38,130 nt of DNA from a virus: positions 1 through 38,130 of IMG/VR virus record IMGVR_UViG_3300036876_000088. The stretch is one strand, 5' to 3'. The translations under genes were made by a program, and so were the position numbers. The notes under the pieces were generated by a model, which did no database searches, had not been told where the DNA came from, and saw only the letters and a list, made by a program, of their open reading frames with translations. Shown piece after piece: positions 1 to 6,735 of the stretch. How positions within the stretch are numbered: the first letter of the stretch is position 1; the number at the start of each line of letters is the position of its first letter.

Positions 1-595
1 AAGCCATCTGCAGCGCCGCCCCCACGCCTGGAAGTTCCGCGAGGAACCCGCGCAGGTGGCGTGGAATTTTTACGCCGACCTCTTCCCCTAACAGGGCAAT
101 CTCGGCTTTCGCCTTGAACATCGAAACTTCGGTAACTTCGCCAGCCTCAGTCATGGCGGTTCCCATGACGGTTGCGGATGCCTGAACCTCCCGCTGCGCC
201 GCAGCGAGTTCCATTGCCGTCTGCGCGGCGCGGGCCTGGGCCTGGCCGAGCGTCTGGATAACCGATGCGACATCGCCGCCGGTAGCGCGTACCGCCCGCA
301 GCGCCTGTCCCAGGGATTTCTGTGCGACCTCATTGTTGTAGGTCAACCGCGCGACGTTGGTCTGAGCCTCGCTCAGAGTGCTTGCGGCCTGCGTACCCTC
401 TTCCGCGGCTGCCTGCATCGCCACGCCCGCGGCCTGGGCGTTCTGCGCCATGGCATCGAAGGACGCGCCTACAGCGGCGGCGCTCTCCTGCATCGGGGCG
501 AGCTTGGCCGCGCCGTCTGCCCCGAGCTGCTCAAAGGCAGCATCCAGCTCAGTAGTGTCCGCTACGAATTTTAGAGATGCGTCACCGATCTGCAT
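1..595 (-). CDS. Tape measure protein, N-terminal part (cut by window edge)
   Basis: First 198 codons of a phage tail tape measure protein, the scaffold that sets tail length and is threaded through the tail tube. ATG at 595; the frame stays open to the left edge, so the 3' part is missing here. The product begins MQIGDASLKFVADTTEL and is Ala/Gln-rich and helical, typical of tape-measure coiled coil. It ends near PRHLRGFLAELPGVGAALQ, where such proteins normally enter a hydrophobic segment. The C-terminal part of what is almost certainly the same protein is at 36185-38130. It follows a terminator hairpin and the exported-protein gene, not the tail chaperone directly, which is unusual. Seen: composition and order. 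Inferred: identity as tape measure. Confidence 0.85.
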   Translation of the reverse strand, partial: MQIGDASLKFVADTTELDAAFEQLGADGAAKLAPMQESAAAVGASFDAMAQNAQAAGVAMQAAAEEGTQAASTLSEAQTNVARLTYNNEVAQKSLGQALRAVRATGGDVASVIQTLGQAQARAAQTAMELAAAQREVQASATVMGTAMTEAGEVTEVSMFKAKAEIALLGEEVGVKIPRHLRGFLAELPGVGAALQMA

Positions 596-610
596 GAGTG
601 AGGTCCAATG

Positions 611-631
611 AAAAAGCAGCCCGGGGGCTGC
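611..631 (-). terminator. Rho-independent terminator before tape measure
   Basis: On the minus strand a 6-bp stem (GCAGCC/GGCTGC, loop CCCG) is followed directly by TTTTT. It lies between the stop of the exported-protein gene (657) and the tape-measure start (595). It probably attenuates read-through, which could lower tape-measure expression, because no other promoter is obvious between them. Confidence 0.65.
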
Positions 632-656
632 CTAGGTAAAGCTGGATGAGAAGCGG

Positions 657-1376
657 CTATCTTACGTCTGAAACCTTTCCGTCCTTAAACTCGACGGTCA
701 TGTCTTTGTACTTGTAAAGCATCTTCGGACCAAGGTCCACGCGAGTGGCGGGCGGCCCGAGCACTTCCTCCACTTCCCCGACCGCCATGCCGAGACTGAT
801 CTGCTTCACAGCAACTCCGCTGGCGGTGTTGCCGACTTTAGCGGCTGCTGCTGCGGCCTCCTGGCTGTCGAAGACGGTCGCCCAGGCGTCCAGTGCCTTT
901 TCGGCATCCTCCGGACTTGCGGCCTTTATGCGCAGAGTTGCTCTGCCAACCTCCGCCGTCTGGTGCGCGAACGCCCCGATGCCTCGTTCCATCTGATGAG
1001 GATTGGACTGCAACCCCACCCAGTAGTCCCCGCGTCGGACAGCCGCAAAGGTGACGTGGACAGTCTCGCCCCTGCGAAGCGGCTCGGTGTTTATCGGGCC
1101 GCAGTCTGCCATGCCCGCCGCCAGAAACCCGACGTGAATGTCTGGGTGAATCTCGGCAACTGCGCCGCCCTCCATTTTGATGAGAACCGTGGGAAGGTCG
1201 GCATCGTGGAGCCCGGCCACGGCTTCGCGGTCCTGACAAGCACCAACCGCCAGACCGTCTTTGAGCAGAACGAGATACTTATCCTTGTACCTGTTTGAGA
1301 ATGCGTCTTTATCGGCGGAGTAGGCGAACGATGAGCACGCAAGCAGCAAAATCACAACAGTGGAAAGGTGCTTCAT
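657..1376 (-). CDS. Exported protein with C-terminal BamE/OmlA-like domain
   Basis: 239 aa. The N-terminus is a clear Sec signal peptide (MKHLSTVVILLLACSSFAYS, cleavage likely around residue 20), so the product should be exported. The last 50 residues (LGMAVGEVEEVLGPPATRVD and following) match the SmpA/OmlA (BamE-like) repeat: G-M-x-x-x-x-V-x-x-x-L-G-P-P followed by a short beta hairpin. The middle contains paired Cys and an Ala-rich helical stretch. Its ATG overlaps the stop of the HIRAN gene by 4 bp (ATGA), so the two are translationally coupled. An exported protein has no obvious role in tail assembly, so it reads as a cargo (moron) gene acting on the host envelope. That role is inference. 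Confidence 0.8.
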   Translation of the reverse strand: MKHLSTVVILLLACSSFAYSADKDAFSNRYKDKYLVLLKDGLAVGACQDREAVAGLHDADLPTVLIKMEGGAVAEIHPDIHVGFLAAGMADCGPINTEPLRRGETVHVTFAAVRRGDYWVGLQSNPHQMERGIGAFAHQTAEVGRATLRIKAASPEDAEKALDAWATVFDSQEAAAAAAKVGNTASGVAVKQISLGMAVGEVEEVLGPPATRVDLGPKMLYKYKDMTVEFKDGKVSDVR

Positions 1377-2320
1377 ACACCCACCTCTGCCTTCGCCCGC
1401 TTGCGGTGCGGCGCGTGATTCTGGCCGATGATGATATTCACGCCGCGCGTGGGCTTGTCAGGCGTCCCTCCGGTGAGCATTGTGATCCTGGCCTCGACCT
1501 TTGAGCCCCGGTCCATCTGGCCGGCCAGTATCTCCGAAATCTCGGATTGAACATGGCCGAGCATCTCGCCATTTTTCCGGACGATTTTGATAGCCGTTCC
1601 GTTCACACTGTGCGGATTGTCCGGGTCGCGCACCAGGTCGAGCAGCTCGCCAACCTGGCACTGCCGGATGAACTGCTGACGCGAAGTTCCATCGTCATTG
1701 TTGTAGGCGACGCCCATCACCTTCGAGTGCATGACTTTCTTCCACTGAGCTAACCATGCGGCTCGTCCGGTGTCGGTAACAATTTGCATCCCCGCTTGCG
1801 GGGGTGGAGCGGGTGGTGAATTCCATACGATGGCAACGACGATCCGGGGCTTTTCGTCCTTTGTCGCCACGCTTACAACTCGCGCCACGGCGGAAGCGCC
1901 GCGATCCAGCTCATCGGCCAAGCCAAGGGAAGATACCTCGGCATCGACAACTCCACACTCTTCACCGCTGGAACGGACAAACCTGATTGTGTGGGGCCCA
2001 AGCTTGTTGAGTGGATCGCGCGCCAGCCCAAGGAGTTCTCCGACGGTACATGAGGCGGCGGCCTTCATTTGAGAAGTGCGCGTCTCTGGGCTCGGCGCAA
2101 GGAACCTTACGAGCGATGGCGTGCACTTTTCCCATTTCTCAGCCCATTTGTTCAATTCCGCAACAAGCGGGTCTGCAATGGGTGCCGGAGGGACGGACGC
2201 TACTGCATGCGGTGGCTCCGCAACTGTAGGCGATGGAGGCGCTTCAAGATTCAGCGAGGTTGCAGGGCTCGGCGTGACGAGCTTTGCAAACGCAGACCTG
2301 ATCAGGCCCAAATTAAGCAT
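1373..2320 (-). CDS. Tandem HIRAN-domain protein
   Basis: 315 aa from the ATG at 2320, which has a strong Shine-Dalgarno (GGGAGAG) 6 bases upstream. An in-frame ATG at 2359 would add 13 residues but lacks this signal. The C-terminal third carries HIRAN hallmarks: KVMGVAYNNDDGTSRQ, then LVRDPDNPHSVNGTAIKIV, then G-H-V-Q-S-E-I and a DRG-S-x-V-x-A strand. The central part repeats the pattern weakly (LARDPLNKLGPHTIRFV, later LADELDRGASAVARV), suggesting two HIRAN folds. The N-terminus is Pro/Ala-rich. In eukaryotic HLTF this domain binds 3' single-stranded DNA ends; standalone bacterial and phage versions are poorly understood. A second HIRAN gene is at 25009-25458. It lies in the tail module but has no evident structural role. 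Confidence 0.75.
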   Translation of the reverse strand: MLNLGLIRSAFAKLVTPSPATSLNLEAPPSPTVAEPPHAVASVPPAPIADPLVAELNKWAEKWEKCTPSLVRFLAPSPETRTSQMKAAASCTVGELLGLARDPLNKLGPHTIRFVRSSGEECGVVDAEVSSLGLADELDRGASAVARVVSVATKDEKPRIVVAIVWNSPPAPPPQAGMQIVTDTGRAAWLAQWKKVMHSKVMGVAYNNDDGTSRQQFIRQCQVGELLDLVRDPDNPHSVNGTAIKIVRKNGEMLGHVQSEISEILAGQMDRGSKVEARITMLTGGTPDKPTRGVNIIIGQNHAPHRKRAKAEVGV

Positions 2321-2326
2321 TTTGTT

Positions 2327-2353
2327 CTCTCCCAAGAGCGTTTCTCGGGAGAG
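2327..2353 (-). promoter_or_regulatory. Hairpin sequestering the HIRAN gene's Shine-Dalgarno
   Basis: Inverted repeat CTCTCCC/GGGAGAG (7 bp) extended by an inner GAG/CTC after a 2-nt bulge, with a 5-nt loop. In the minus-strand mRNA the 3' arm GGGAGAG is exactly the ribosome-binding site of the gene starting at 2320. Folding would hide it, so translation of the HIRAN/exported-protein pair is probably controlled at this step. Confidence 0.6.
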
Positions 2354-2401
2354 TACCATCTGGGCGGCGAAATGTCCCGCACGAAAGTAACCTGCGACGC
2401 G

Positions 2402-2442
2402 ACGGGTAACGCGCTTTCGCGCTGTCGGCCGCTGGCGCTAGG
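2402..2442. repeat. Type-A palindromic repeat, intergenic copy
   Basis: One copy of an interspersed element with the shared form GGGTAACGC, a small GCG-rich hairpin, then CTGYCGGCCGCTGGCGC. It contains the local palindrome GCGC-TTT-CGCGC and abuts the stop codon of the frameshift-extension frame. Other copies: 3121, 6418 (array), 8031, 8323, 10861, 26236 and 30850. Confidence 0.7.
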
Positions 2443-2736
2443 TCAATGCACCGTTTCCGGCTTGAAGCCCATGCGGGCGAACAACTCGGACTCGGGCACG
2501 CGGCGGTGGATGGGCGCGGACGCGGCGTCGCCATTGTCGTCGGACGGACGATTGATGCGGCGCATGCGGCGATTGCGCATCCGGAACATGAGGGCGAGCA
2601 GCTCCTCCGACCAGCGGCGGTTGATGTATTCGGGAGTCACCCGCCATTCGCAGAGAGCTAGTTCGTAGGCCTCGCCGATGGTGATGGGATCGCCGCCGTC
2701 TTCAGCACCTGGGTCACCATCGTCAGTGCAGAAGCA
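2443..2736 (-). CDS. Tail assembly chaperone, -1 frameshift extension (T-like)
   Basis: Open frame of 97 codons plus stop entered by -1 slippage at 2736-2742. It reads CFCTDDGDPGAEDGGDPITI, then a conserved-looking GEAYELALCEWRVTPEYINR and an Arg-rich segment. Together with the first 118 residues of the upstream frame this gives a 215-aa fusion, equivalent to lambda gpGT. An internal ATG at 2640 could start a 65-aa protein, but the conserved-looking part begins well upstream of it, which favours frameshifting. The role expected from the family is recruiting tail-tube subunits to the tape measure during tail assembly. Confidence 0.75.
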   Translation of the reverse strand, partial: CFCTDDGDPGAEDGGDPITIGEAYELALCEWRVTPEYINRRWSEELLALMFRMRNRRMRRINRPSDDNGDAASAPIHRRVPESELFARMGFKPETVH

Positions 2737-3089
2737 AAAGGGAAGGCCACCAGCATGATCTGCGAGAAGGCCAGCGCCAGCTCCTCTTCGGTAGCATCCG
2801 TCTCGATCACGGCGCGCGGCAGGGTGACGTCGTAGGCGAATACCAGATCGGCGAGCTTCTCCGGAAAGCGCAGGAAGGCGAAGGCAAAGCCGCCGAGAAA
2901 GTTCTCGATGTTGGTGACTTCGCCGCCCAGCTCGCCCACCATGCCGGCGACGGTGGCAATGAACTTCTCACGCCAGCTACGGGCGTTGAGAATCTTGAGG
3001 ATGGGAATCTCGTAGGGCTTGCCGCCAAACTGGACCCGGATGGGCGCGATCGACAGCTTGTCGTCGTCGGTGCGTTCTTTGAGTGCCAT
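2658..3089 (-). CDS. Tail assembly chaperone (G-like)
   Basis: 143 aa from ATG 3089 (MALKERTDDDKLSIAPI). It lies immediately downstream of the major tail protein, the standard position of siphovirus tail assembly chaperones. Its frame overlaps another one, shifted by -1, that stays open to 2443. The slippery heptamer lies at codons 117-118. Most ribosomes should finish this short product and a minority should make the 215-aa fusion. Length and predicted alpha-helical content fit the family. The start was chosen because an upstream extension (to 3671) would run through palindromic repeats. Confidence 0.8.
   Translation of the reverse strand: MALKERTDDDKLSIAPIRVQFGGKPYEIPILKILNARSWREKFIATVAGMVGELGGEVTNIENFLGGFAFAFLRFPEKLADLVFAYDVTLPRAVIETDATEEELALAFSQIMLVAFPFASALTMVTQVLKTAAIPSPSARPTN
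2736..2742 (-). promoter_or_regulatory. Slippery heptamer C_CCT_TTT for -1 frameshifting
   Basis: In the frame of the 143-aa chaperone the codons CCT-TTT are preceded by C, giving a perfect X_XXY_YYZ heptamer (CCCTTTT). Slipping both tRNAs back one base enters the frame that is open to 2443. The zero-frame stop is about 80 bases downstream, so the overlap is the right size for a programmed event. Confidence 0.75.
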
Positions 3090-3120
3090 GGTGCGGGGAT
3101 CTCCTGTAACGCGCAGCTTT

Positions 3121-3156
3121 GGGTAACGCGGTTTCACCGCTGCCAGCCGCGGGCGC
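3121..3156. repeat. Type-A palindromic repeat, intergenic copy
   Basis: GGGTAACGCGGTTTCACCGC followed by TGCCAGCCGCGGGCGC. The internal hairpin is GCGGT/ACCGC. It lies between the tail chaperone start (3089) and the type-B hairpin at 3239-3310. Confidence 0.65.
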
Positions 3157-3238
3157 GTGTGGCTCGCATTCCTCGTCGGGTTCGTAAACTCCGACGTAGA
3201 GCGAGGGAAATGGCATGGGTGGGCCTGAAACCAACTGC

Positions 3239-3310
3239 GGTTGAAAATCTTGGATCGGTGCGTGTCATTCTGAGCGGAGTAGGGGTCCTTCGCTCCGCTC
3301 AGGATGACAC
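3239..3310 (-). repeat. Type-B (HPERSEG-type) palindrome after major tail gene
   Basis: 3262-3310 folds into an 18-bp stem with a single mismatch: GTGTCAT...CTGAGCGGAG pairs with CTCCGCTCA...ATGACAC around a 13-nt loop. It starts 7 bases beyond the major tail stop (3317), so in mRNA it would cap that gene's 3' end. A second, partly degenerate copy (8186-8256) occupies the same relative place downstream of the protease gene. About 28 of 29 bases match in the core GGGGTCCTTCGCT-CGCTCAGGATGACAC. Spurious translation gives peptides such as CHPERSEGP. Confidence 0.8.
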
Positions 3311-3316
3311 TCTTGA

Positions 3317-3913
3317 TTACTCTCCGATTGCGGTGATGTCCACGATCTTGACGAGCTGGGAGCCGAGCGCCTTGGTGGTGTCGGCGAGCAGTTCGATGGA
3401 CAGCGGGACGGTGGTGATGGCCGCGCGCTGGAAGGCCAGCTTGACGGCCGCAGATGCGACGGCTTTGTAGCCAACCAGGTAGCGCGGCAGGCCGGTGGGA
3501 TTGAGTCCCTCGAGGCCGACCATGACTTCGGCGACTGCGCCGCCGCCCAGGTCCATTTCCGTGCTGCCCGGCGTGCCTACGCCCGGCGCGGTGATCGTCT
3601 GGGTATCGGCGGCGATGGCGTTGCCCAGGTTGATCAGGGTCGATTCGGCCAGGACGCACGAGAGGATGCACTTCTCGGAGGCGAGCAGCTTGGCGATCGG
3701 CGAGGCGGACTCATCGATTTTGACGTCGGTCAGCGAAGGCGTGTAGCTGAGGTCGGTGCCCTTTTCGGTGGCGCCGCATTCTTTCCAGGCGGCAACCCAG
3801 GTGAGAACTCCGGTGGTGGCTACGGTCGGAAGGGCCGTCCCGAGCGGGGCGATCAGAATCCTGGCCGATGCGGCCATGACGTTTGCAGAGGTGGTGACGG
3901 GACGGTTTCCCAT
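3317..3913 (-). CDS. Major tail tube protein
   Basis: 198 aa from ATG 3913 with AAAGGA 7 bases upstream. It lies between the tail-completion genes and the tail assembly chaperone, the canonical slot of the siphovirus tail tube subunit. The sequence is beta-rich and small-residue-rich (TTSANVMAASARILIAPLG, later ALGSQLVKIVDITAIGE), with the WKECGATEKGTDLSYTP segment typical of tail-tube folds. A long type-B hairpin sits directly after the stop and may stabilise the transcript of this abundant protein. Assignment rests on position, length and composition. Confidence 0.8.
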   Translation of the reverse strand: MGNRPVTTSANVMAASARILIAPLGTALPTVATTGVLTWVAAWKECGATEKGTDLSYTPSLTDVKIDESASPIAKLLASEKCILSCVLAESTLINLGNAIAADTQTITAPGVGTPGSTEMDLGGGAVAEVMVGLEGLNPTGLPRYLVGYKAVASAAVKLAFQRAAITTVPLSIELLADTTKALGSQLVKIVDITAIGE

Positions 3914-3942
3914 GATGTTTTCCTTTGAGGTGAGAGTTGAAG

Positions 3943-4377
3943 TTAATTTCGGAGCGTCAATCGGTAGTAGCAGAGGACCGAAGTCCACTGGGTATCGGGA
4001 TCGGTGAGGTCCTGGCCTTGCACCTCCTCGATGCAGGAGAGGACGTATCCGGCGGCGCCGAGGTCGATACTGTTCTGCCCGGCGATAAGGTCGTAGAGCG
4101 CCCGATAGATGGCGCGCGCCTGCTGACTGCTGAGCGCCGGGGCCCAGCACTCAACCTGCACCCTGGGCGAGACGATGGGAACCTCGGGGTCGCCGAGGCC
4201 GCCGCCGGTGGAGAACGTGATGGCGCAACCGTTGACCTCGGGCCGGTAGGTCTCGGGCAGCATGCCGCAGTAAATCGCGGGGACGGCGGGAGAGACTCCA
4301 ATGGCATCGCCGAGCAGCGCGGTGAGCGCGGCGTTCGTCCGGAGCCAGGTGGCGAACGTGAGATTGGAATCGATCAT
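3943..4377 (-). CDS. Tail completion / tail terminator protein
   Basis: 144 aa, MIDSNLTFATWLRTNAALTA. It resembles the DUF3168 / HK97 gp11-like tail terminator: an N-terminal helix with LRTNAALTALLGD, then P-A-I-Y and a core with V-Q-V-E-C-W, and a late RLTL strand. It is expected to form a ring that caps the tail tube and joins it to the head. Its ATG overlaps the stop of the gp10-like gene (ATGA). Function is assigned from family resemblance and gene order. Confidence 0.75.
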   Translation of the reverse strand: MIDSNLTFATWLRTNAALTALLGDAIGVSPAVPAIYCGMLPETYRPEVNGCAITFSTGGGLGDPEVPIVSPRVQVECWAPALSSQQARAIYRALYDLIAGQNSIDLGAAGYVLSCIEEVQGQDLTDPDTQWTSVLCYYRLTLRN

Positions 4378-4991
4378 CGAGGTTTCCTTGGTGCGAGTGG
4401 CTTCGTCCGGACGTACTTACGTTTCTGGCGCGCGGGGCCTTTGGAACTCCGGCCGCCGTGCTCTTTTCTGTACTTGCGCTCTTCTTTATCCGCCTTTGCC
4501 ATGGCGGCGTTGCGTTTGGCCATGGCGCGCGATACCTTGCTGGCCTTGTACACCTTCGATTTGTCGTTGACCGCGGACTGCAAGCCCGTGATACCGCCGT
4601 CCTCGATGAGGGTCTCCAGCTCGTCGAGCGCGGCAAAGCGCGTGACGAGAATTTCATTGAGCGCCGGGACCGACTGCTCGAATGCGGGCTGCATGTACGG
4701 CTCGGCCGACATTTTCGCGGTCCCCTTTTCGAGGTAGCCGCCGTGTCCGGAGTTGGAGCGGATGAAAGCTTCGATCTTGTTTCCGCGCTGGCGGGTCAAG
4801 GTGCTGAGCGACTCGGCAGTCGCGACTTCGCCGATTTCGCGTTTTTCGTCGCCCACCTTGCACATGGACTGCGCGGCGGGAAGAACGACGTTATCCATCA
4901 GCTCGCGGACGCCGCCCTTGGCTGCATTGTTGATGCGGGCGATGAGGGTGCCTTGAAGCTGAATCTGCACGTCGAGCGCGAGAAACGGCAT
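4374..4991 (-). CDS. HK97 gp10-like tail-component / joining protein
   Basis: 205 aa. The core contains the family signature GHGGYLEKGTAKMSAEPYMQ and PAFEQSVPALNEIL. This matches HK97 gp10-type proteins that act at the head-tail junction. An extended C-terminus of about 60 residues is very rich in Lys and Arg (KRNAAMAKADKEERKYRKEH), longer and more basic than usual for the family, and might contact DNA in the neck. It overlaps the upstream gene by 1 bp and the downstream gene by 4 bp. Confidence 0.8.
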   Translation of the reverse strand: MPFLALDVQIQLQGTLIARINNAAKGGVRELMDNVVLPAAQSMCKVGDEKREIGEVATAESLSTLTRQRGNKIEAFIRSNSGHGGYLEKGTAKMSAEPYMQPAFEQSVPALNEILVTRFAALDELETLIEDGGITGLQSAVNDKSKVYKASKVSRAMAKRNAAMAKADKEERKYRKEHGGRSSKGPARQKRKYVRTKPLAPRKPR

Positions 4992-5341
4992 CAGATGATC
5001 TCCACGCAGAGCAGGTGTAGCTCGCGGTTGCGGCCGTCGGGGTTAACAACGCCCTTGATATCGAAGATCCGCAAAGTGTCGCCGTCCTGCGAGGTGGCAC
5101 GGCAGGCGGGCGTGATGGTGGCGCGCCAGCCGGAAAAGCCGCGCATGACAATCAGGATGGTGCAGGTGGAAACGATCTTCTGTGCCCGCACCAGCTCGAG
5201 GCCGGTGAGGTCGTTGATGTTGCACTGGCGGTCGGCCAGCGTGCCAATGTCAGTCCACGCGCCGGAGAGCTGGTTGTAACCATCGGGCACGGAAGAGCGC
5301 GACTGGATTGTAGCGCGCTGGCGAAGCGGCCCGGCGCGCAT
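4991..5341 (-). CDS. Head-tail adaptor (gp9/SPP1 gp16-like)
   Basis: 116 aa: MRAGPLRQRATIQSRSSVPD, then G-A-W-T-D-I-G-T-L-A-D-R-Q-C-N-I and a G-D-T-L-R-I-F-D-I strand near the end. N-terminal RAGxLRxR followed by GxW is the signature of the phage head-tail adaptor / head completion family. It stands between the connector (5344) and gp10-like (4991) genes, as expected. A role as a neck stopper ring is inferred from the family. Confidence 0.82.
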   Translation of the reverse strand: MRAGPLRQRATIQSRSSVPDGYNQLSGAWTDIGTLADRQCNINDLTGLELVRAQKIVSTCTILIVMRGFSGWRATITPACRATSQDGDTLRIFDIKGVVNPDGRNRELHLLCVEII

Positions 5342-5343
5342 GA

Positions 5344-6021
5344 CTAAAACCTGTCCGTGTTGAACGGCGCGAGCATGTCGGCGATGTTCAGCGGCATTTC
5401 ATAGGGCTGAGTGCCGGAGACGAGGGCGACAGGTTCGCGGTTCTCGTAGAAGTTGGCAATGACCATCTTGATTGCCAGCTTGATGGCGTTGGGCACGGAA
5501 GCCGCGTCCTCGTAGCCGCAGACACACTGGACGCAGATGCTGTTGCGCTGCGAGGTGTAGGGCGGCCAGATTTTTCCCGGTGCGAGGTAAATGCGTCCCG
5601 GCTCGGTGGCCACGTCCACCAGGTAGATAGACGGATCGAGCGTCTGGGTGGCGCCATTCACATCCACGTAGGTGATGGACTCGACGGACTGGATCGGCGG
5701 CCGATCCAGCTCAAGATAGGAATTGAGCGGCCATTGCTGCGCCCAGCGGCTGGATCCACCGTAGGGAATCGGGACATTCGAGCCCGGATAGTTGAGCCCG
5801 GTCATGAAGCGGCGATCGCGCGGGATGAAATCCTGGAAATAGAAGTTCCAGGTCTGGGTCATGAGGGCGCGGTTACAGTAGTTTTCGACATGCTCGCGCC
5901 CCACCGAAATCAGCGCGGTCACGAAATCCGAATCATCTCCACCATCCAGGCGCAGATAGGTCAAGGCGTCGGCGATGACAACCGGTTCGGCGGTGGGCGG
6001 AGTGATGAGTTTGCTGGGCAT
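5344..6021 (-). CDS. Head-tail connector (gp6-like)
   Basis: 225 aa. It opens MPSKLITPPTAEPVVIADAL and has the helical core L-R-L-D...D-D-S-D-F-V-T-A-L-I...A-R/V-E-N-Y-C-N-R-A-L of phage gp6-like connectors, which bind beneath the portal. The later part has beta strands with R-P-P-I-Q-S-V-E-S-I-T-Y-V-D and a helix AIKLAIKMVIANFYENRE, also typical. It is longer than the roughly 100-aa minimal family members, matching the longer form seen in many alpha-proteobacterial and soil phages. Confidence 0.82.
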   Translation of the reverse strand: MPSKLITPPTAEPVVIADALTYLRLDGGDDSDFVTALISVGREHVENYCNRALMTQTWNFYFQDFIPRDRRFMTGLNYPGSNVPIPYGGSSRWAQQWPLNSYLELDRPPIQSVESITYVDVNGATQTLDPSIYLVDVATEPGRIYLAPGKIWPPYTSQRNSICVQCVCGYEDAASVPNAIKLAIKMVIANFYENREPVALVSGTQPYEMPLNIADMLAPFNTDRF

Positions 6022-6024
6022 GGG

Positions 6025-6381
6025 TTACTCGGAGAGCGAGGCGGCGGCGGCGGCGAGCTGCTCGGCGCTCTGCGCGGTGGGATCAGCTTCGAAGTACTCG
6101 ACGATCCGGGCAAGGCCTGCAACCTGGGCGGCGGTGAGTTTACGGAGTTCGAGCGTGGGCTGCTTGGCGGAGGTGTTCTCGGCGGCCGTTGTGGCACCTG
6201 TAACGTCATTCGAAACCACGGGCGCGGAAACCATGGGCGCGGAAACCACAGGCACGGAAACCACAGGGACGGCTGTGCCGCCGGCGATAAGGCGCGCGGC
6301 GACGTCGTCGGCGACGTCCAGGACGATGCCGTCCGGCATGTAGGCGGTGCCGGACAAACTTGTGAAAATCTTAACCATCAT
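6025..6381 (-). CDS. Hypothetical protein with Val-Pro/Ser repeat linker
   Basis: 118 aa. The N-terminal 35 residues (KIFTSLSGTAYMPDGIVLDV) form a small strand-rich unit seen near capsid genes. The middle is a low-complexity linker VPVVSVPVVSAPMVSAPVVS encoded by an imperfect 15-bp DNA tandem repeat. The C-terminal 45 residues are helical (LTAAQVAGLARIVEYFEADP). ATG-ATG at 6381/6378 with GGAG upstream. Position between capsid and connector suggests a small head accessory or Rho-like N-terminal-domain protein. I do not recognise a specific family. Confidence 0.65.
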   Translation of the reverse strand: MMVKIFTSLSGTAYMPDGIVLDVADDVAARLIAGGTAVPVVSVPVVSAPMVSAPVVSNDVTGATTAAENTSAKQPTLELRKLTAAQVAGLARIVEYFEADPTAQSAEQLAAAAASLSE

Positions 6382-6417
6382 GGGAATAACTCCAAACAGG
6401 TGCGAGCCTCGCAGCCG

Positions 6418-6627
6418 GGTAACGCGCGATGAAGTCGCGCTGCCGGCCGCTGGCGCTCGGTAACGCGCGATGAAGTCGCGCTGCCGGCCGCTGGCGCTCG
6501 GTAACGCGCGATGAAGTCGCGCTGCCGGCCGCTGGCGCTCGGTAACGCGCGATGAAGCCGCGCTGCCGGCCGCTGGCGCCGGGTAACGCGCGATGAAGCC
6601 GCGCTGCCGGCCGCTGGCGCCCGGTAA
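6418..6627. repeat. Tandem array of five 41-bp type-A palindromic units
   Basis: Units start at 6418, 6459, 6500, 6541 and 6582 with an exact 41-bp period, then a partial sixth (GGTAA). Each reads GGTAACGCGCGATGAAG, then a Y-C-G-C-G-C arm, then TGCCGGCCGCTGGCGC. The first three copies carry GTCGCGC and the last two GCCGCGC, so the array grew by duplication in two sub-blocks. There are no unique spacers, so it is not CRISPR. It fills the gap between the capsid stop and the next gene. Confidence 0.92.
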
Positions 6628-6632
6628 AGAAT

Positions 6633-6660
6633 CGGGGCCGGTGTAGCAGGTCCGGCCCCG
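6633..6660 (-). terminator. Hairpin downstream of the major capsid gene
   Basis: Perfect 9-bp stem CGGGGCCGG/CCGGCCCCG with a 10-nt loop. On the minus strand it is followed by ATTCTTT, a weak T-tract. It lies 76 bases past the capsid stop. It could terminate a fraction of transcripts or protect capsid mRNA from 3' decay. A smaller AAGCCA/TGGCTT hairpin is at about 6700-6717. Confidence 0.5.
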
Positions 6661-6735
6661 TGCACAGGAGAAACATGGTGCAAGGTCAACTACCCCACCG
6701 AAGCCAAAGGATGGCTTGAATGGGGCACCCGTTTT

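Noticed and set aside
3093-3671. N-terminal extension of the tail chaperone frame
   Set aside because: It would translate through the type-B and type-A palindromes and overlap the major tail gene; the ATG at 3089 gives the normal family length.
6418-6627. Possible CRISPR array
   Set aside because: The repeat is exactly tandem with a 41-bp period, with no unique spacers between units.
6371-6676. 101-codon frame with repeated RQRDFIARY peptides on the minus strand
   Set aside because: It is translation of the 41-bp palindromic array, and it lies over a terminator-like hairpin; not a protein.
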